This document shows, in pieces, positions 19,837 through 27,470 of a stretch of DNA of 64,000 nucleotides. Origin of the DNA: Trinickia acidisoli (GTDB lineage Bacteria; Pseudomonadota; Gammaproteobacteria; Burkholderiales; Burkholderiaceae); NCBI RefSeq assembly GCF_017315725.1, contig NZ_JAFLRG010000001.1:3348001-3412000 (forward strand), given 5' to 3'. The first letter of the stretch is position 1; every line of letters begins with the position of its first letter. Position numbers and translations under genes: made by a program. The notes below the pieces were generated by a model that had not been told where the DNA came from, ran no database searches, and saw only the letters and a list, made by a program, of their open reading frames with translations.

Positions 19837-19874
19837 CGCCGCACGCCACACCGCCTATAACGAGAATCCGTCTC

Positions 19875-20069
19875 ATGAGCGAAACGAAGGAAATGCCGCT
19901 GGTCGAGCTGTCGGCCAAAGATTTGCCCGCTTATTGCCCGAATCCGGCGATGCCGCGCTGGAGCGCGCATCCGCGCGTGTTCATCGACGTCACGCACGGC
20001 GAGGCGCGCTGCCCGTACTGCGGCACGCGCTACAAGCTGCGCGAGGGCGAAGTCGTCAAGCATCACTGA
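19875..20069 (+). CDS. Small zinc-finger domain protein (zf-CHCC type)
   Basis: The 64-residue product begins MSETKEMPLVELSA and contains YCPNP (Cys27), HPRVFIDV and CPYCGTRYKL near the C-terminus. This Cys-His-Cys-Cys arrangement is the zf-CHCC family, related to the small complex I subunit NDUFS6; bacterial members are stand-alone proteins of uncertain role. The gene sits 38 bases after ilvE and is probably co-transcribed, a neighbourhood I believe is conserved in Burkholderiaceae. Confidence 0.85.
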   Translation: MSETKEMPLVELSAKDLPAYCPNPAMPRWSAHPRVFIDVTHGEARCPYCGTRYKLREGEVVKHH

Positions 20070-20261
20070 TTCGCTTCGGCGCGCACGCGCCGCCCGTCGC
20101 GCTCGCTCGGCTCGTACCGGCACCGCGCGCGGGCGGCGCGTGCGCGCATTCGGAAGCCGTCTTCCGGTGGCCGATGCGGCGCCGGGCGACGCCGCTCGCT
20201 CAATCGCCGAATGCGGCTGCCTCGCGCGCCGCGTTTGCCTACCTCTCGGATACCCACACTA

Positions 20262-21296
20262 ATGCGTCGCGCGTTGGTAATCGCACCGAATTGGATCGGT
20301 GACGCGTTGATGGCGCAGCCGCTGTTCACGCTGCTCAAGCAACTTCATCCGCGCATCGTCATCGACGCGCTCGCGCCCGCGTGGGTGGCCCCGGTGCTCG
20401 AGCGAATGCCCGAAATCAGCGACGTGCACGCCACCGATCTCGCGCACGGCAAGCTGCAGCTCGTGCGGCGCTGGCAGCTCGCGGGCGATTTGCGCGAGAG
20501 CGGCTACGACGCCGCCTACATCCTGCCCAATTCGCTCAAGTCCGCCCTGATCCCGTGGCTGGCCGGCATTCGCCTGCGTATCGGCTACAGCGGCGAAGGG
20601 CGGGTCGGCCTGCTCAACGTTCGCCACCCGAACCCGAGCAAGAGCGAACGCGGCCCGATGGTGCAGCACTACGCCGCCCTCGCCTATGCCCCAAGCGCGA
20701 ACGTACCCGATCTCGAAGCGCGCCTGCGCATGCCGCGCCTCGATACCGATCCGAACGAATCGGCGCGCGTCTCGGCACGCTTTCACCTCGACACGCGCGT
20801 GCCGCTCGTCGTCTTCTGTCCGGGCGCCGAATACGGCAACGCCAAACGCTGGCCCGCCGAGCATTTCGCCGCGCTCGCGCGGATGATCGGCCAGTCGTTT
20901 CCGTACACGCAAATCGTCGCGCTCGGCTCCAACAAGGACGCACCGCTCGCCCAGGCCATAGCAAGCCAAGCGCCGAACGTGCGCAACCTGTGCGGACAGA
21001 CCTCCCTCGGCGAAGCCTGCGCGCTGATCGCGCGCGCGGGCGCCGTCGTCAGCAACGATTCCGGCCTCATGCACGTCACGGCGGCGCTGCGGCGCCCGCT
21101 CGTCGCCATCTACGGATCGAGCGATCCGCGCCACACCCCGCCGTTATCGGACGCTGCGAAGGTACAATGGCTGCATCTCGAGTGCAGCCCTTGCTTTGCC
21201 CGCGAGTGTCCGCTCGGCCATTTGCGCTGTCTGCGCGAACTGTCGCCGGAGCAAGTGTTCGCCGATCTGCGCACCATGCTGCTCGGCGAGCGCTGA
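20262..21296 (+). CDS. waaF: Lipopolysaccharide heptosyltransferase II
   Basis: The 344-residue GT9 glycosyltransferase adds the second heptose to the LPS inner core at the cytoplasmic face of the inner membrane. It begins MRRALVIAPNWIGDALMAQP, the usual N-terminus of WaaF; the frame is open 17 codons upstream but that stretch is not conserved. Donor-site motifs are FCPGAEYGNAKRWP, VSNDSGLMHVTAAL and YGSSDPRHTPP; the Cys-rich LECSPCFARECPLGHLRC end is typical. No other LPS core gene is in the window. Confidence 0.94.
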   Translation: MRRALVIAPNWIGDALMAQPLFTLLKQLHPRIVIDALAPAWVAPVLERMPEISDVHATDLAHGKLQLVRRWQLAGDLRESGYDAAYILPNSLKSALIPWLAGIRLRIGYSGEGRVGLLNVRHPNPSKSERGPMVQHYAALAYAPSANVPDLEARLRMPRLDTDPNESARVSARFHLDTRVPLVVFCPGAEYGNAKRWPAEHFAALARMIGQSFPYTQIVALGSNKDAPLAQAIASQAPNVRNLCGQTSLGEACALIARAGAVVSNDSGLMHVTAALRRPLVAIYGSSDPRHTPPLSDAAKVQWLHLECSPCFARECPLGHLRCLRELSPEQVFADLRTMLLGER

Positions 21297-21456
21297 CGCA
21301 CGGAACGCGCTGCGCCTTTATGCGTTCATTGACTCGTGGACGCCGCACGCCGAGCCTGAACGACCGAACGCGAGCGCGCCGCGCCGATGAATGCGCAGCG
21401 CGCCAAGTTAGCCCGACGGCGCGAATTGTGCGCGCTACCTACGAGCCCAAAGAGCC

Positions 21457-21909
21457 ATGCCACGTTTTGCCCGCTTGTTCGAAGCCGCAGCCGATACGCT
21501 CAACGCGTTCTATCAGACCGTCGCCGAGGGCAGCATCGATGCGCTGATGGCGCTTTGGATCGACGAGGAGTTCGCGAGCTACGTCAACGCGGGCGGAGCG
21601 CATTGGCACGGCGTGGACCAGATCCGCGCCGGGCTCGTCGCGGCTGCGCAGGCGCACACGCTGCCGACGGCGATCGAGCCGCTCGACGTGCGCGTCTACG
21701 ACAGCCTCGGCACGGTCGTCTACACGGTCGCGGAAGCGCATCGGTTCCAAGAACCGCTCGCGCCGCCGCGGATGATCTACACCACATACGTCATGGTTCA
21801 CGAGCGCGGCGAATGGCGGATCGCCCACATTCATGCGAGCCCGATGCCCGAAGAAACGGCCACCGAGTTCGCCGCGAAGATTCGACACGGACAAGGCGCA
21901 TTGCACTGA
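21457..21909 (+). CDS. NTF2/SnoaL-like fold protein
   Basis: The 150-residue protein has the pattern of the SnoaL-like/DUF4440 group of the NTF2 superfamily: helix TLNAFYQTVAEGSIDALMALW, GAHWHGVDQIRAGL, and strands ending VMVHERGEWRIAHIHASP. Such cone-shaped domains bind small hydrophobic ligands or act as isomerases or dehydratases, but many have no known reaction. It stands between waaF and the YheT-type hydrolase on the plus strand, 52 bases before the latter. No signal peptide. Confidence 0.8.
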   Translation: MPRFARLFEAAADTLNAFYQTVAEGSIDALMALWIDEEFASYVNAGGAHWHGVDQIRAGLVAAAQAHTLPTAIEPLDVRVYDSLGTVVYTVAEAHRFQEPLAPPRMIYTTYVMVHERGEWRIAHIHASPMPEETATEFAAKIRHGQGALH

Positions 21910-21961
21910 CCGGCCGGCAAGCGAAAGCCGGGCGGGACGGTATCAGTTTTCGAGGACGGTC

Positions 21962-23014
21962 ATGAGCACCACACATGACAAACCGGCTTCGTCGGCAGCA
22001 GCAGGGGCTGCGGCCTCCGACAGGCTTGTCCAATTGCTCTACAACCCACCCCGATGGCTTCCCACGAGCCACGCTCAAACGATCGTTCCGGCCCTGTTCG
22101 CGCGCCTCCCGGCAGTGGAATATCGCCGCGAACGCTGGGATACGCCCGACGGCGATTTCATCGACCTCGACTGGCTTGCCTACCCGCCCGGCTCGAACGC
22201 CGCGCCGCCGGCCGACGCCCCGCTCTTCGTGCTCTTTCACGGGCTCGAGGGCAGTTCCGATTCGCACTACGCGCGCGTGCTGATGGCATCGGCCCGCGCC
22301 CTCGGCTGGCAAGGCGTCGTGCCGCACTTTCGCAGTTGTAGCGGCCCGCTCAATCTGGCGCCGCGGTTCTACCACCTCGCCGACAGTGCGGAGGTCGATT
22401 GGGTGCTGCGCCGGCTGCACGCGTCGCATCGAGGCCCGCTCGTCGTAGCCGGCGTGTCGCTCGGCGGCAACGTGCTGCTGCGCTGGCTCGGCGAGCGCGG
22501 CGCGGATGCATCGTTCGTCGCGGCGGCCGCGGCCATTTCCACGCCGCTCGACGTGCATGCCGGCGGCCGCGCGCTCTCGCAGGGATTTGCGCTCGTCTAT
22601 ACGATGAGCTTTCTGAAGACGCTCAAGCGCAAGGCGCTGTCCAAGCTCGAACAATACCCCGGGCTGTTCGATCGCGAGGCCGTGCTGGCGTGTCGGACGA
22701 TGTACGAGTACGACAACGTCGTCACGGCGCCGCTCCACGGGTTTCGCGATACGGAAGAGTACTGGACGCGTGCAACGACGCGCCCGCTGCTGCCCGACGT
22801 CGTCGTGCCCACGCTCGTGCTCAACGCGCGTAACGACCCGTTCCTGCCGAGCGCCGCCCTGCCCACGCGCGCCGAAGTCTCGGCCGCCATCGAGCTCGAC
22901 CAACCCGAGGCCGGCGGACACGTCGGCTTCATGACGGGCCCGTTCCCCGGCCGCATCGATTGGCTGCCGCGGCGCGTCTTCACTTTTCTGGAACCGTACG
23001 CGCACGATGGATGA
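21962..23014 (+). CDS. YheT-family alpha/beta hydrolase
   Basis: The 350-residue product matches the COG0429/UPF0017 hydrolases. The nucleophile is Ser166 in VAGVSLGGNVLL, the oxyanion region is LFHGLEGSSDSHYAR (about 92-105), and PHFRSCSGPLN follows. The catalytic Asp and His lie in NARNDPFLP and GGHVGFM near the C-terminus. The ATG at 21962 is chosen since the 43 codons upstream overlap the previous gene in another frame. Substrates of bacterial members are poorly known (esterase or lipase-like). The last eight bases overlap the next gene, indicating coupled translation. Confidence 0.9.
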   Translation: MSTTHDKPASSAAAGAAASDRLVQLLYNPPRWLPTSHAQTIVPALFARLPAVEYRRERWDTPDGDFIDLDWLAYPPGSNAAPPADAPLFVLFHGLEGSSDSHYARVLMASARALGWQGVVPHFRSCSGPLNLAPRFYHLADSAEVDWVLRRLHASHRGPLVVAGVSLGGNVLLRWLGERGADASFVAAAAAISTPLDVHAGGRALSQGFALVYTMSFLKTLKRKALSKLEQYPGLFDREAVLACRTMYEYDNVVTAPLHGFRDTEEYWTRATTRPLLPDVVVPTLVLNARNDPFLPSAALPTRAEVSAAIELDQPEAGGHVGFMTGPFPGRIDWLPRRVFTFLEPYAHDG

Positions 23015-23591
23015 GCTCGTCAAAGCCGCACTCGCGAAATGGCCCAACGTGCCGCATTGCACCGGGTGGCTGCTGCTCGATCGCCGCGGCCAGTGGCGCA
23101 TGCGCGACGAAGGGGCGCAGGCGCGAGGTGAGCTCGGCACGCCGATTCGTCACGCGGCGCTCGTCGGCTTCATCGAGCGCAATTACGAACATGACGACGA
23201 CGGTTGTTGGTTTTTTCAAAACGGGCCGCAGCGCGTATATGTCGAGCTGGCCTATACGCCGTGGGTCGTCAGGCTCGCGCTTTCGTCGGCCGCCGCTCCT
23301 ACGCTGACCGATCACGCGGGAGCGCCGTTCGACCCGGCGGCGGTACTCGTCGACGACGAAGGCGGCGCGTTGTTCGCCGATGCGTCGCAGCCGGCTCGCG
23401 TGGCGGTATTGCACGATCACGACCTCGATCTTTTCTCGCAATTGGCAACGCTCGACGCCGACGCGCGCGGCGGCACGTTCGACTGGCTGCCCGGCCGGCG
23501 GCTGGCGATCGAAACGGTGCGCCGCGCCGATCTGCCGGCGCGCTTCGGCTTCGTCACGAGCCCCGCGGCGATCATGGTTCGCCCCGATTGA
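23007..23591 (+). CDS. Conserved hypothetical protein coupled to the YheT hydrolase
   Basis: The 194-residue protein is not recognised with certainty. It starts inside the hydrolase gene (8-base overlap), so translation is probably coupled. It is acidic and Trp-containing (CTGWLLLDRRGQWRMRDEG, GCWFFQNGPQRVYVEL, FDWLPGRRLAIETV), has no signal peptide or membrane segment and no enzyme motif. The regular short beta-turn segments suggest a compact cytosolic beta-rich fold. A hairpin at 23595-23618 follows at once and probably ends the transcript. Confidence 0.75.
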   Translation: MDELVKAALAKWPNVPHCTGWLLLDRRGQWRMRDEGAQARGELGTPIRHAALVGFIERNYEHDDDGCWFFQNGPQRVYVELAYTPWVVRLALSSAAAPTLTDHAGAPFDPAAVLVDDEGGALFADASQPARVAVLHDHDLDLFSQLATLDADARGGTFDWLPGRRLAIETVRRADLPARFGFVTSPAAIMVRPD

Positions 23592-23594
23592 GTC

Positions 23595-23618
23595 GGACGG
23601 GGCGTCTCGGCCCCGTCC
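23595..23618 (+). terminator. GC-rich hairpin ending the waaF-to-YheT gene series
   Basis: A perfect 9-bp stem (23595-23603 with 23610-23618) with a six-base loop lies four bases past the stop codon. It is followed by a C/T-rich tract rather than a pure T run, so I rate it a probable, not certain, intrinsic terminator. Confidence 0.55.
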
Positions 23619-23682
23619 CCCTTCCTTGCTTTGATGTCCCCGAGGGTCTACCCCGATTGCGCCAATCCACCAGTCATATAAA

Positions 23683-23705
23683 CATATATATGAATAGTTG
23701 ACTAT
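23683..23705. promoter_or_regulatory. AT-rich palindromes upstream of the GntR gene
   Basis: Two perfect palindromes, CATATATATG (23683-23692) and ATAGTTGACTAT (23694-23705, 5-bp arms), lie 33-55 bases before the GntR start in an AT-rich patch inside GC-rich DNA. They are candidate operators for autoregulation by the GntR protein, whose family binds short palindromes. This is inference from position and symmetry only. Confidence 0.4.
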
Positions 23706-23737
23706 ATTATTGCTCACCTCACCCCAAGGATCGCTTC

Positions 23738-24460
23738 ATGCAAGCAGACGACCGCCTCCCTCGCTATCAGCGCCTGCGCGACGAGCTTGCTGCGCAAATC
23801 GGGGCGCATCGCTGGCGCCCAGGCGAGGCCATCCCGACCGAGCAGGAGCTCTCGCGCACGTATGACGTCGCAGTCGGTACCGTGCGCAAAGCCGTCGATC
23901 AACTCGTCGCCGAAGGGATGCTCGAGCGGTTTCAAGGGCGCGGGACCTTCGTGCGTCGCGCGAGCTTCGACGGCTCCTTGTTTCGATTCTTCCGTTTTCA
24001 GAACCGCCGCGGCGAACGGCGCATCCCGACGAGCCGCATTCTCATGCGCGAAGTCGTTGCGGCGCCATCGGCGGTCAGCGCAGCGCTGCAGATCGATACC
24101 GACGCGCAGGTCATCCATATGTCGCGGCTGCGGCTCGTCGACGAGCATCCGATCCTCGCCGAAGAAATATGGCTGCCATACGAACGCTTCGCAGCATTCG
24201 CCACGCTTGCAACGGAAGAAGTCGGCGATCTGCTCTACCCCGTCTACGAAGGGCAGTGCAATCAGATCATCGCCTCAGCCAGTGAAACGCTGACCGTAGA
24301 AACGATCGACGTGATGCACGGGCGATTGCTGCGCCTCGAACCCGGCACGCCGATCGTCGTCATCGAGCGGCTTGCGTACGGATACGATCGTCGGCCGCTG
24401 GAGTGGCGCCGTTCACGGGGGCCCGCGAGCGAATTCGTCTATCAGGTGGAAATTCGATAG
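23738..24460 (+). CDS. GntR-family transcription regulator (HutC/UTRA type)
   Basis: The 240-residue regulator has an N-terminal winged helix (RYQRLRDELAAQIGAHRWRPGE ending at about residue 70 with FQGRGTFV, the GntR hallmark) and a C-terminal UTRA ligand domain (about 95-235, with HMSRLRLVDEHPILAEEIWLP). UTRA domains sense small metabolites. It is followed after 14 bases by an MFS transporter gene and then an amidohydrolase gene, so it probably controls that catabolic unit in response to its substrate. AT-rich palindromes lie just upstream. Confidence 0.9.
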   Translation: MQADDRLPRYQRLRDELAAQIGAHRWRPGEAIPTEQELSRTYDVAVGTVRKAVDQLVAEGMLERFQGRGTFVRRASFDGSLFRFFRFQNRRGERRIPTSRILMREVVAAPSAVSAALQIDTDAQVIHMSRLRLVDEHPILAEEIWLPYERFAAFATLATEEVGDLLYPVYEGQCNQIIASASETLTVETIDVMHGRLLRLEPGTPIVVIERLAYGYDRRPLEWRRSRGPASEFVYQVEIR

Positions 24461-24474
24461 ATAGGAGACAGGCA

Positions 24475-25788
24475 ATGTTCAAGTGGTTCAAGGAAATTTC
24501 CCCCACCGAGCGCCGCACGTTTTGGGCGTGCTTCGGCGGCTGGGCGCTCGACGCACTCGACGTGCAGATCTTTAGCCTCGTCATCCCGGCGATCATGGCT
24601 GAATGGGCCATCGACAAGACACAGGCCGGCTTCGTCAGCGGCGCCACGCTGATCGCTTCCGCACTCGGCGGCTGGATTGCAGGGGCGCTGGCCGACCGCA
24701 TCGGTCGCGTCCGCACGCTGCAGCTCACCGTCGCGTTTTTCTCGGTCTTCACCTTCGCCTGTGCGTTCGCGCAAAACTTCGATCAGTTCCTCGCGCTCAA
24801 AACGCTGCAAGGGCTCGGATTCGGCGGCGAATGGGCCGCCGGCGCGGTGCTGATGGCCGAATCGATTCGCGCCCAGCACAGAGGCAAAGCGATGGGCTCG
24901 GTCCAAAGCGCCTGGGCGGTCGGCTGGGCCGCCGCGGTCGTGCTTTATACCGCCATGTTCTCGCTGATGCCCGGTGCCTTGGCATGGCGCGCGATGTTCG
25001 CGCTCGGTCTTCTGCCCGCCTTGCTCGTCCTTTACGTGCGGCGCGGCGTGCCGGAGCCCGCGGCCTCGTCCGACCGTAGAGCGTCGGGCGCGAAACCGGC
25101 GACGCAGGCCGCCGAGCGCGCCACAGGGCTGCCGTTCGTCGAAATCTTCTCGCCGCGCGTGTTGCGCATGACGCTCATCGGCGCACTGCTCGGCGTCGGC
25201 GCGCACGGCGGCTATTACGCGCTGACGACATGGCTGCCCACCTACCTGAAAACCGAACGGCACCTGTCCGTGCTGGGCACGGGCGGCTATCTTGCCGTCA
25301 TCATCGTCGCGTTCTTTTGCGGGTGCATCGCCAGCGCGCAACTGCTCGATCGGATCGGGCGGCGCGCCACCATCCTGCTCTTTTCGATCGCCTGCGTGGC
25401 CACGGTGCTGATCTATCTCTTCGTGCCGCTGACGAACGAAGCCATGCTCGTCGTCGGCTTTCCGCTCGGATTTTTTGCGGCGGGCATTCCGGCCAGCATG
25501 GGCGCGCTCTTCACCGAACTGTATCCGCGCGGGATGCGCGGCACGGGGGTCGGCTTCTGCTATAACTTCGGGCGTGTCGTGTCGGCAGGCTTCCCCGTGA
25601 TGGTCGGCCATCTGGCCAAGACGACGACGCTCGGCTTCGCGATCGGCGCCGACGCGGCCATCGCCTATTCGATCGTCGTGTTCGCCGTGTTGATGCTGCC
25701 CGAGACGCGCGGACGCGCCCTCGCCGACAGCGCGCCCGCGGCGGCCGAACATCGCGCATCGTCGAGCGTTCAGCCCGCGCGCCGATGA
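24475..25788 (+). CDS. MFS transporter, sugar/organic-acid type
   Basis: The 437-residue transporter has 12 predicted membrane segments and both halves of the MFS signature: LADRIGRVRTLQL after TM2 (about 65-78) and LDRIGRRATILLF after TM8. The opening FWACFGGWALDALDVQIFSLVIP, with an Asp-rich TM1, resembles NanT/aromatic-acid symporters. AGGAGA precedes the ATG at 24475. Its neighbours, a UTRA regulator and a lactonase-like amidohydrolase, suggest import of a carboxylate or lactone for catabolism; the actual substrate is unknown. Confidence 0.88.
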   Translation: MFKWFKEISPTERRTFWACFGGWALDALDVQIFSLVIPAIMAEWAIDKTQAGFVSGATLIASALGGWIAGALADRIGRVRTLQLTVAFFSVFTFACAFAQNFDQFLALKTLQGLGFGGEWAAGAVLMAESIRAQHRGKAMGSVQSAWAVGWAAAVVLYTAMFSLMPGALAWRAMFALGLLPALLVLYVRRGVPEPAASSDRRASGAKPATQAAERATGLPFVEIFSPRVLRMTLIGALLGVGAHGGYYALTTWLPTYLKTERHLSVLGTGGYLAVIIVAFFCGCIASAQLLDRIGRRATILLFSIACVATVLIYLFVPLTNEAMLVVGFPLGFFAAGIPASMGALFTELYPRGMRGTGVGFCYNFGRVVSAGFPVMVGHLAKTTTLGFAIGADAAIAYSIVVFAVLMLPETRGRALADSAPAAAEHRASSSVQPARR

Positions 25789-25821
25789 TCGACACCCAAC
25801 TTCAATGAAGGTTTTTTTGCC

Positions 25822-26718
25822 ATGCTGACGACGACCGCGCCCGGCGCCGGCGCGGATACGCTCCTTCGCGCAAGTGCCGGCACGATCACCGCCATCGACG
25901 CGCACGCCCACGTGTTTTCTCATGACCTGCCGCTCGCGCAGCGCCGCAGATACGCGCCGACGTATGACGCACCGTTATCGCGCTATCTCGCCCATCTCGA
26001 CGCACACGGTATTTCGCACGGCGTGCTCGTGCAGCCGAGCTTCCTCGGCATCGACAACCGTTGCTTGGTGCAGGCGCTCGCCGAAGCGCCGCATCGTCTA
26101 CGCGGGATTGGCGTGATCGATCCCGCGGCCGTAGCCGCCGATCCGAGCGGACTCGACGCGCTCGCGCGCAGCGGCATCGTCGGCATCCGGCTCAATCTGT
26201 TCGGTCTGCCGGTCCCCGACTTCGCGAGCGCCGCATGGCGAGCGACGCTACCCAGGATCGCTGCACTCGGCTGGCAGATCGAAGTCCACTGCGAAGCGCA
26301 GCGGCTACCGAACGTCGTTGCGCCTCTGCTCGCGCGCGCCGAGGACGCGATCGACATCGTTGTCGATCACTTCGGACGACCCCATCCAACGCTGGGCGTC
26401 GACGATCCCGGCTTTCGGTATCTGCTGACGCTCGGGGCAGCGCGTCGCGTGTGGGTCAAGATATCCGGCGCCTACCGCAACGCGCACCCGGCACAACCGA
26501 ACTCGGGCGAGCAGACCGCGTTGGCTGCGATGCCGCTGCTCGAAAGCGCCTTTGGCCTCGATCGGCTCGTCTGGGGTAGCGATTGGCCCCACACCCAGCA
26601 TGAGCGCACCGAAAGCTACGATTCCGTCTACGCCTTGGTGTCGAAGCTGCTGCCGACGAAGCATGAGCAACGGGCCGTGCTCGTCGATGCGCCCGCGCGG
26701 CTGTTCCGCTTCGCTTGA
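25822..26718 (+). CDS. Amidohydrolase-family protein (PDC lactonase-like)
   Basis: The 298-residue TIM-barrel protein begins its barrel with AIDAHAHVFSHDL (HxH at about residues 28-30), continues with HGVLVQPSFLGIDN, the beta-strand His in QIEVHCEA, DIVVDHFGRPHP and ends with LVWGSDWPHTQHE, the catalytic Asp motif. This series matches COG3618 enzymes such as 2-pyrone-4,6-dicarboxylate lactonase and 4-sulfomuconolactonase. It is 33 bases after the MFS gene and probably hydrolyses the imported compound or its lactone. The exact substrate is not readable. Confidence 0.87.
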   Translation: MLTTTAPGAGADTLLRASAGTITAIDAHAHVFSHDLPLAQRRRYAPTYDAPLSRYLAHLDAHGISHGVLVQPSFLGIDNRCLVQALAEAPHRLRGIGVIDPAAVAADPSGLDALARSGIVGIRLNLFGLPVPDFASAAWRATLPRIAALGWQIEVHCEAQRLPNVVAPLLARAEDAIDIVVDHFGRPHPTLGVDDPGFRYLLTLGAARRVWVKISGAYRNAHPAQPNSGEQTALAAMPLLESAFGLDRLVWGSDWPHTQHERTESYDSVYALVSKLLPTKHEQRAVLVDAPARLFRFA

Positions 26719-26849
26719 TCGACTTTCGGCGGGCGGGCACACGCTTCCGAGGCTGCGGGCCTGTGAGTGCCGGTCCTCGGGCAACAGCGTAGGCTCACTG
26801 ATGAGCCCATAGCGGCTGCTAAGATAGGCGCCCATCGAAGGAGCAAGAC

Positions 26850-27326
26850 ATGCCTGAATTGACCCATTTCGACGCGGCCGGCCAGGCGCATATGGTCGAC
26901 GTCGGCGGCAAAGACGAAACGAAACGGATCGCGGTTGCGCGCGGCTCGATTCGGATGAAACCCGAGACGCTCGCGCTGATCCGCGACGGTCATGCGAAGA
27001 AAGGGGACGTGCTCGGTGTGGCGCGCATCGCCGCGATCCAAGGCGCGAAACGCACGGCCGACTTGATTCCCCTGTGCCACCCACTCGCGCTGACGCGCGT
27101 CGCCATCGACTTCGCGCTCGACGAAGCGCTGCCCGGCGTGCATTGCACAGCCCAAGTCGAAACGCTTGGGCGCACCGGCGTCGAGATGGAAGCGCTTACC
27201 GCCGTGCAAGTCGGCCTGCTGACCGTCTATGACATGTGCAAGGCGGTGGACCGCGGGATGACGATCACCGATGTCGGCGTACAGGAGAAGCGTGGAGGGA
27301 AGTCGGGGGATTGGCAGGCGCCGTAA
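26850..27326 (+). CDS. moaC: Cyclic pyranopterin monophosphate synthase
   Basis: The 158-residue enzyme converts the MoaA product to cPMP in molybdenum cofactor synthesis. Family motifs are complete: [16 protein letters not shown], the core [14 protein letters not shown] (active-site His/Cys region), [23 protein letters not shown] and the Lys in [22 protein letters not shown] lies six bases before the ATG. It stands alone, convergent with pglL; other moa genes are not in the window. Confidence 0.95.
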   Translation: MPELTHFDAAGQAHMVDVGGKDETKRIAVARGSIRMKPETLALIRDGHAKKGDVLGVARIAAIQGAKRTADLIPLCHPLALTRVAIDFALDEALPGVHCTAQVETLGRTGVEMEALTAVQVGLLTVYDMCKAVDRGMTITDVGVQEKRGGKSGDWQAP

Positions 27327-27360
27327 GCGTAGAAGTTAAGCGCCGCACTGGTCGTCGACG

Positions 27361-27407
27361 GGCTAAGCGGCGAGCCGACCAATCTACCAAGCGGCTAAGC
27401 GGCGAGC
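27361..27407. repeat. Pair of 15-bp direct repeats between moaC and pglL
   Basis: An identical 15-mer (GGCTAAGCGGCGAGC) occurs at 27361-27375 and 27393-27407, in the 144-base gap between two convergent genes. The second copy is followed by sequence that can fold back on it. It may be part of a bidirectional terminator or a local duplication. Confidence 0.6.
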
Positions 27408-27470
27408 TAAGCCGCGGTCGCCGGCGCCGGCTCGATCCCGGCCGGCGTCCACCCGTGCGAAGTCGCTCGA

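Noticed and set aside
24442-25923. A 493-codon minus-strand frame opposite the MFS and amidohydrolase genes
   Set aside because: It spans two real plus-strand genes, has no domain pattern and shows the Arg/Gly/Asp-rich composition of an antisense shadow.
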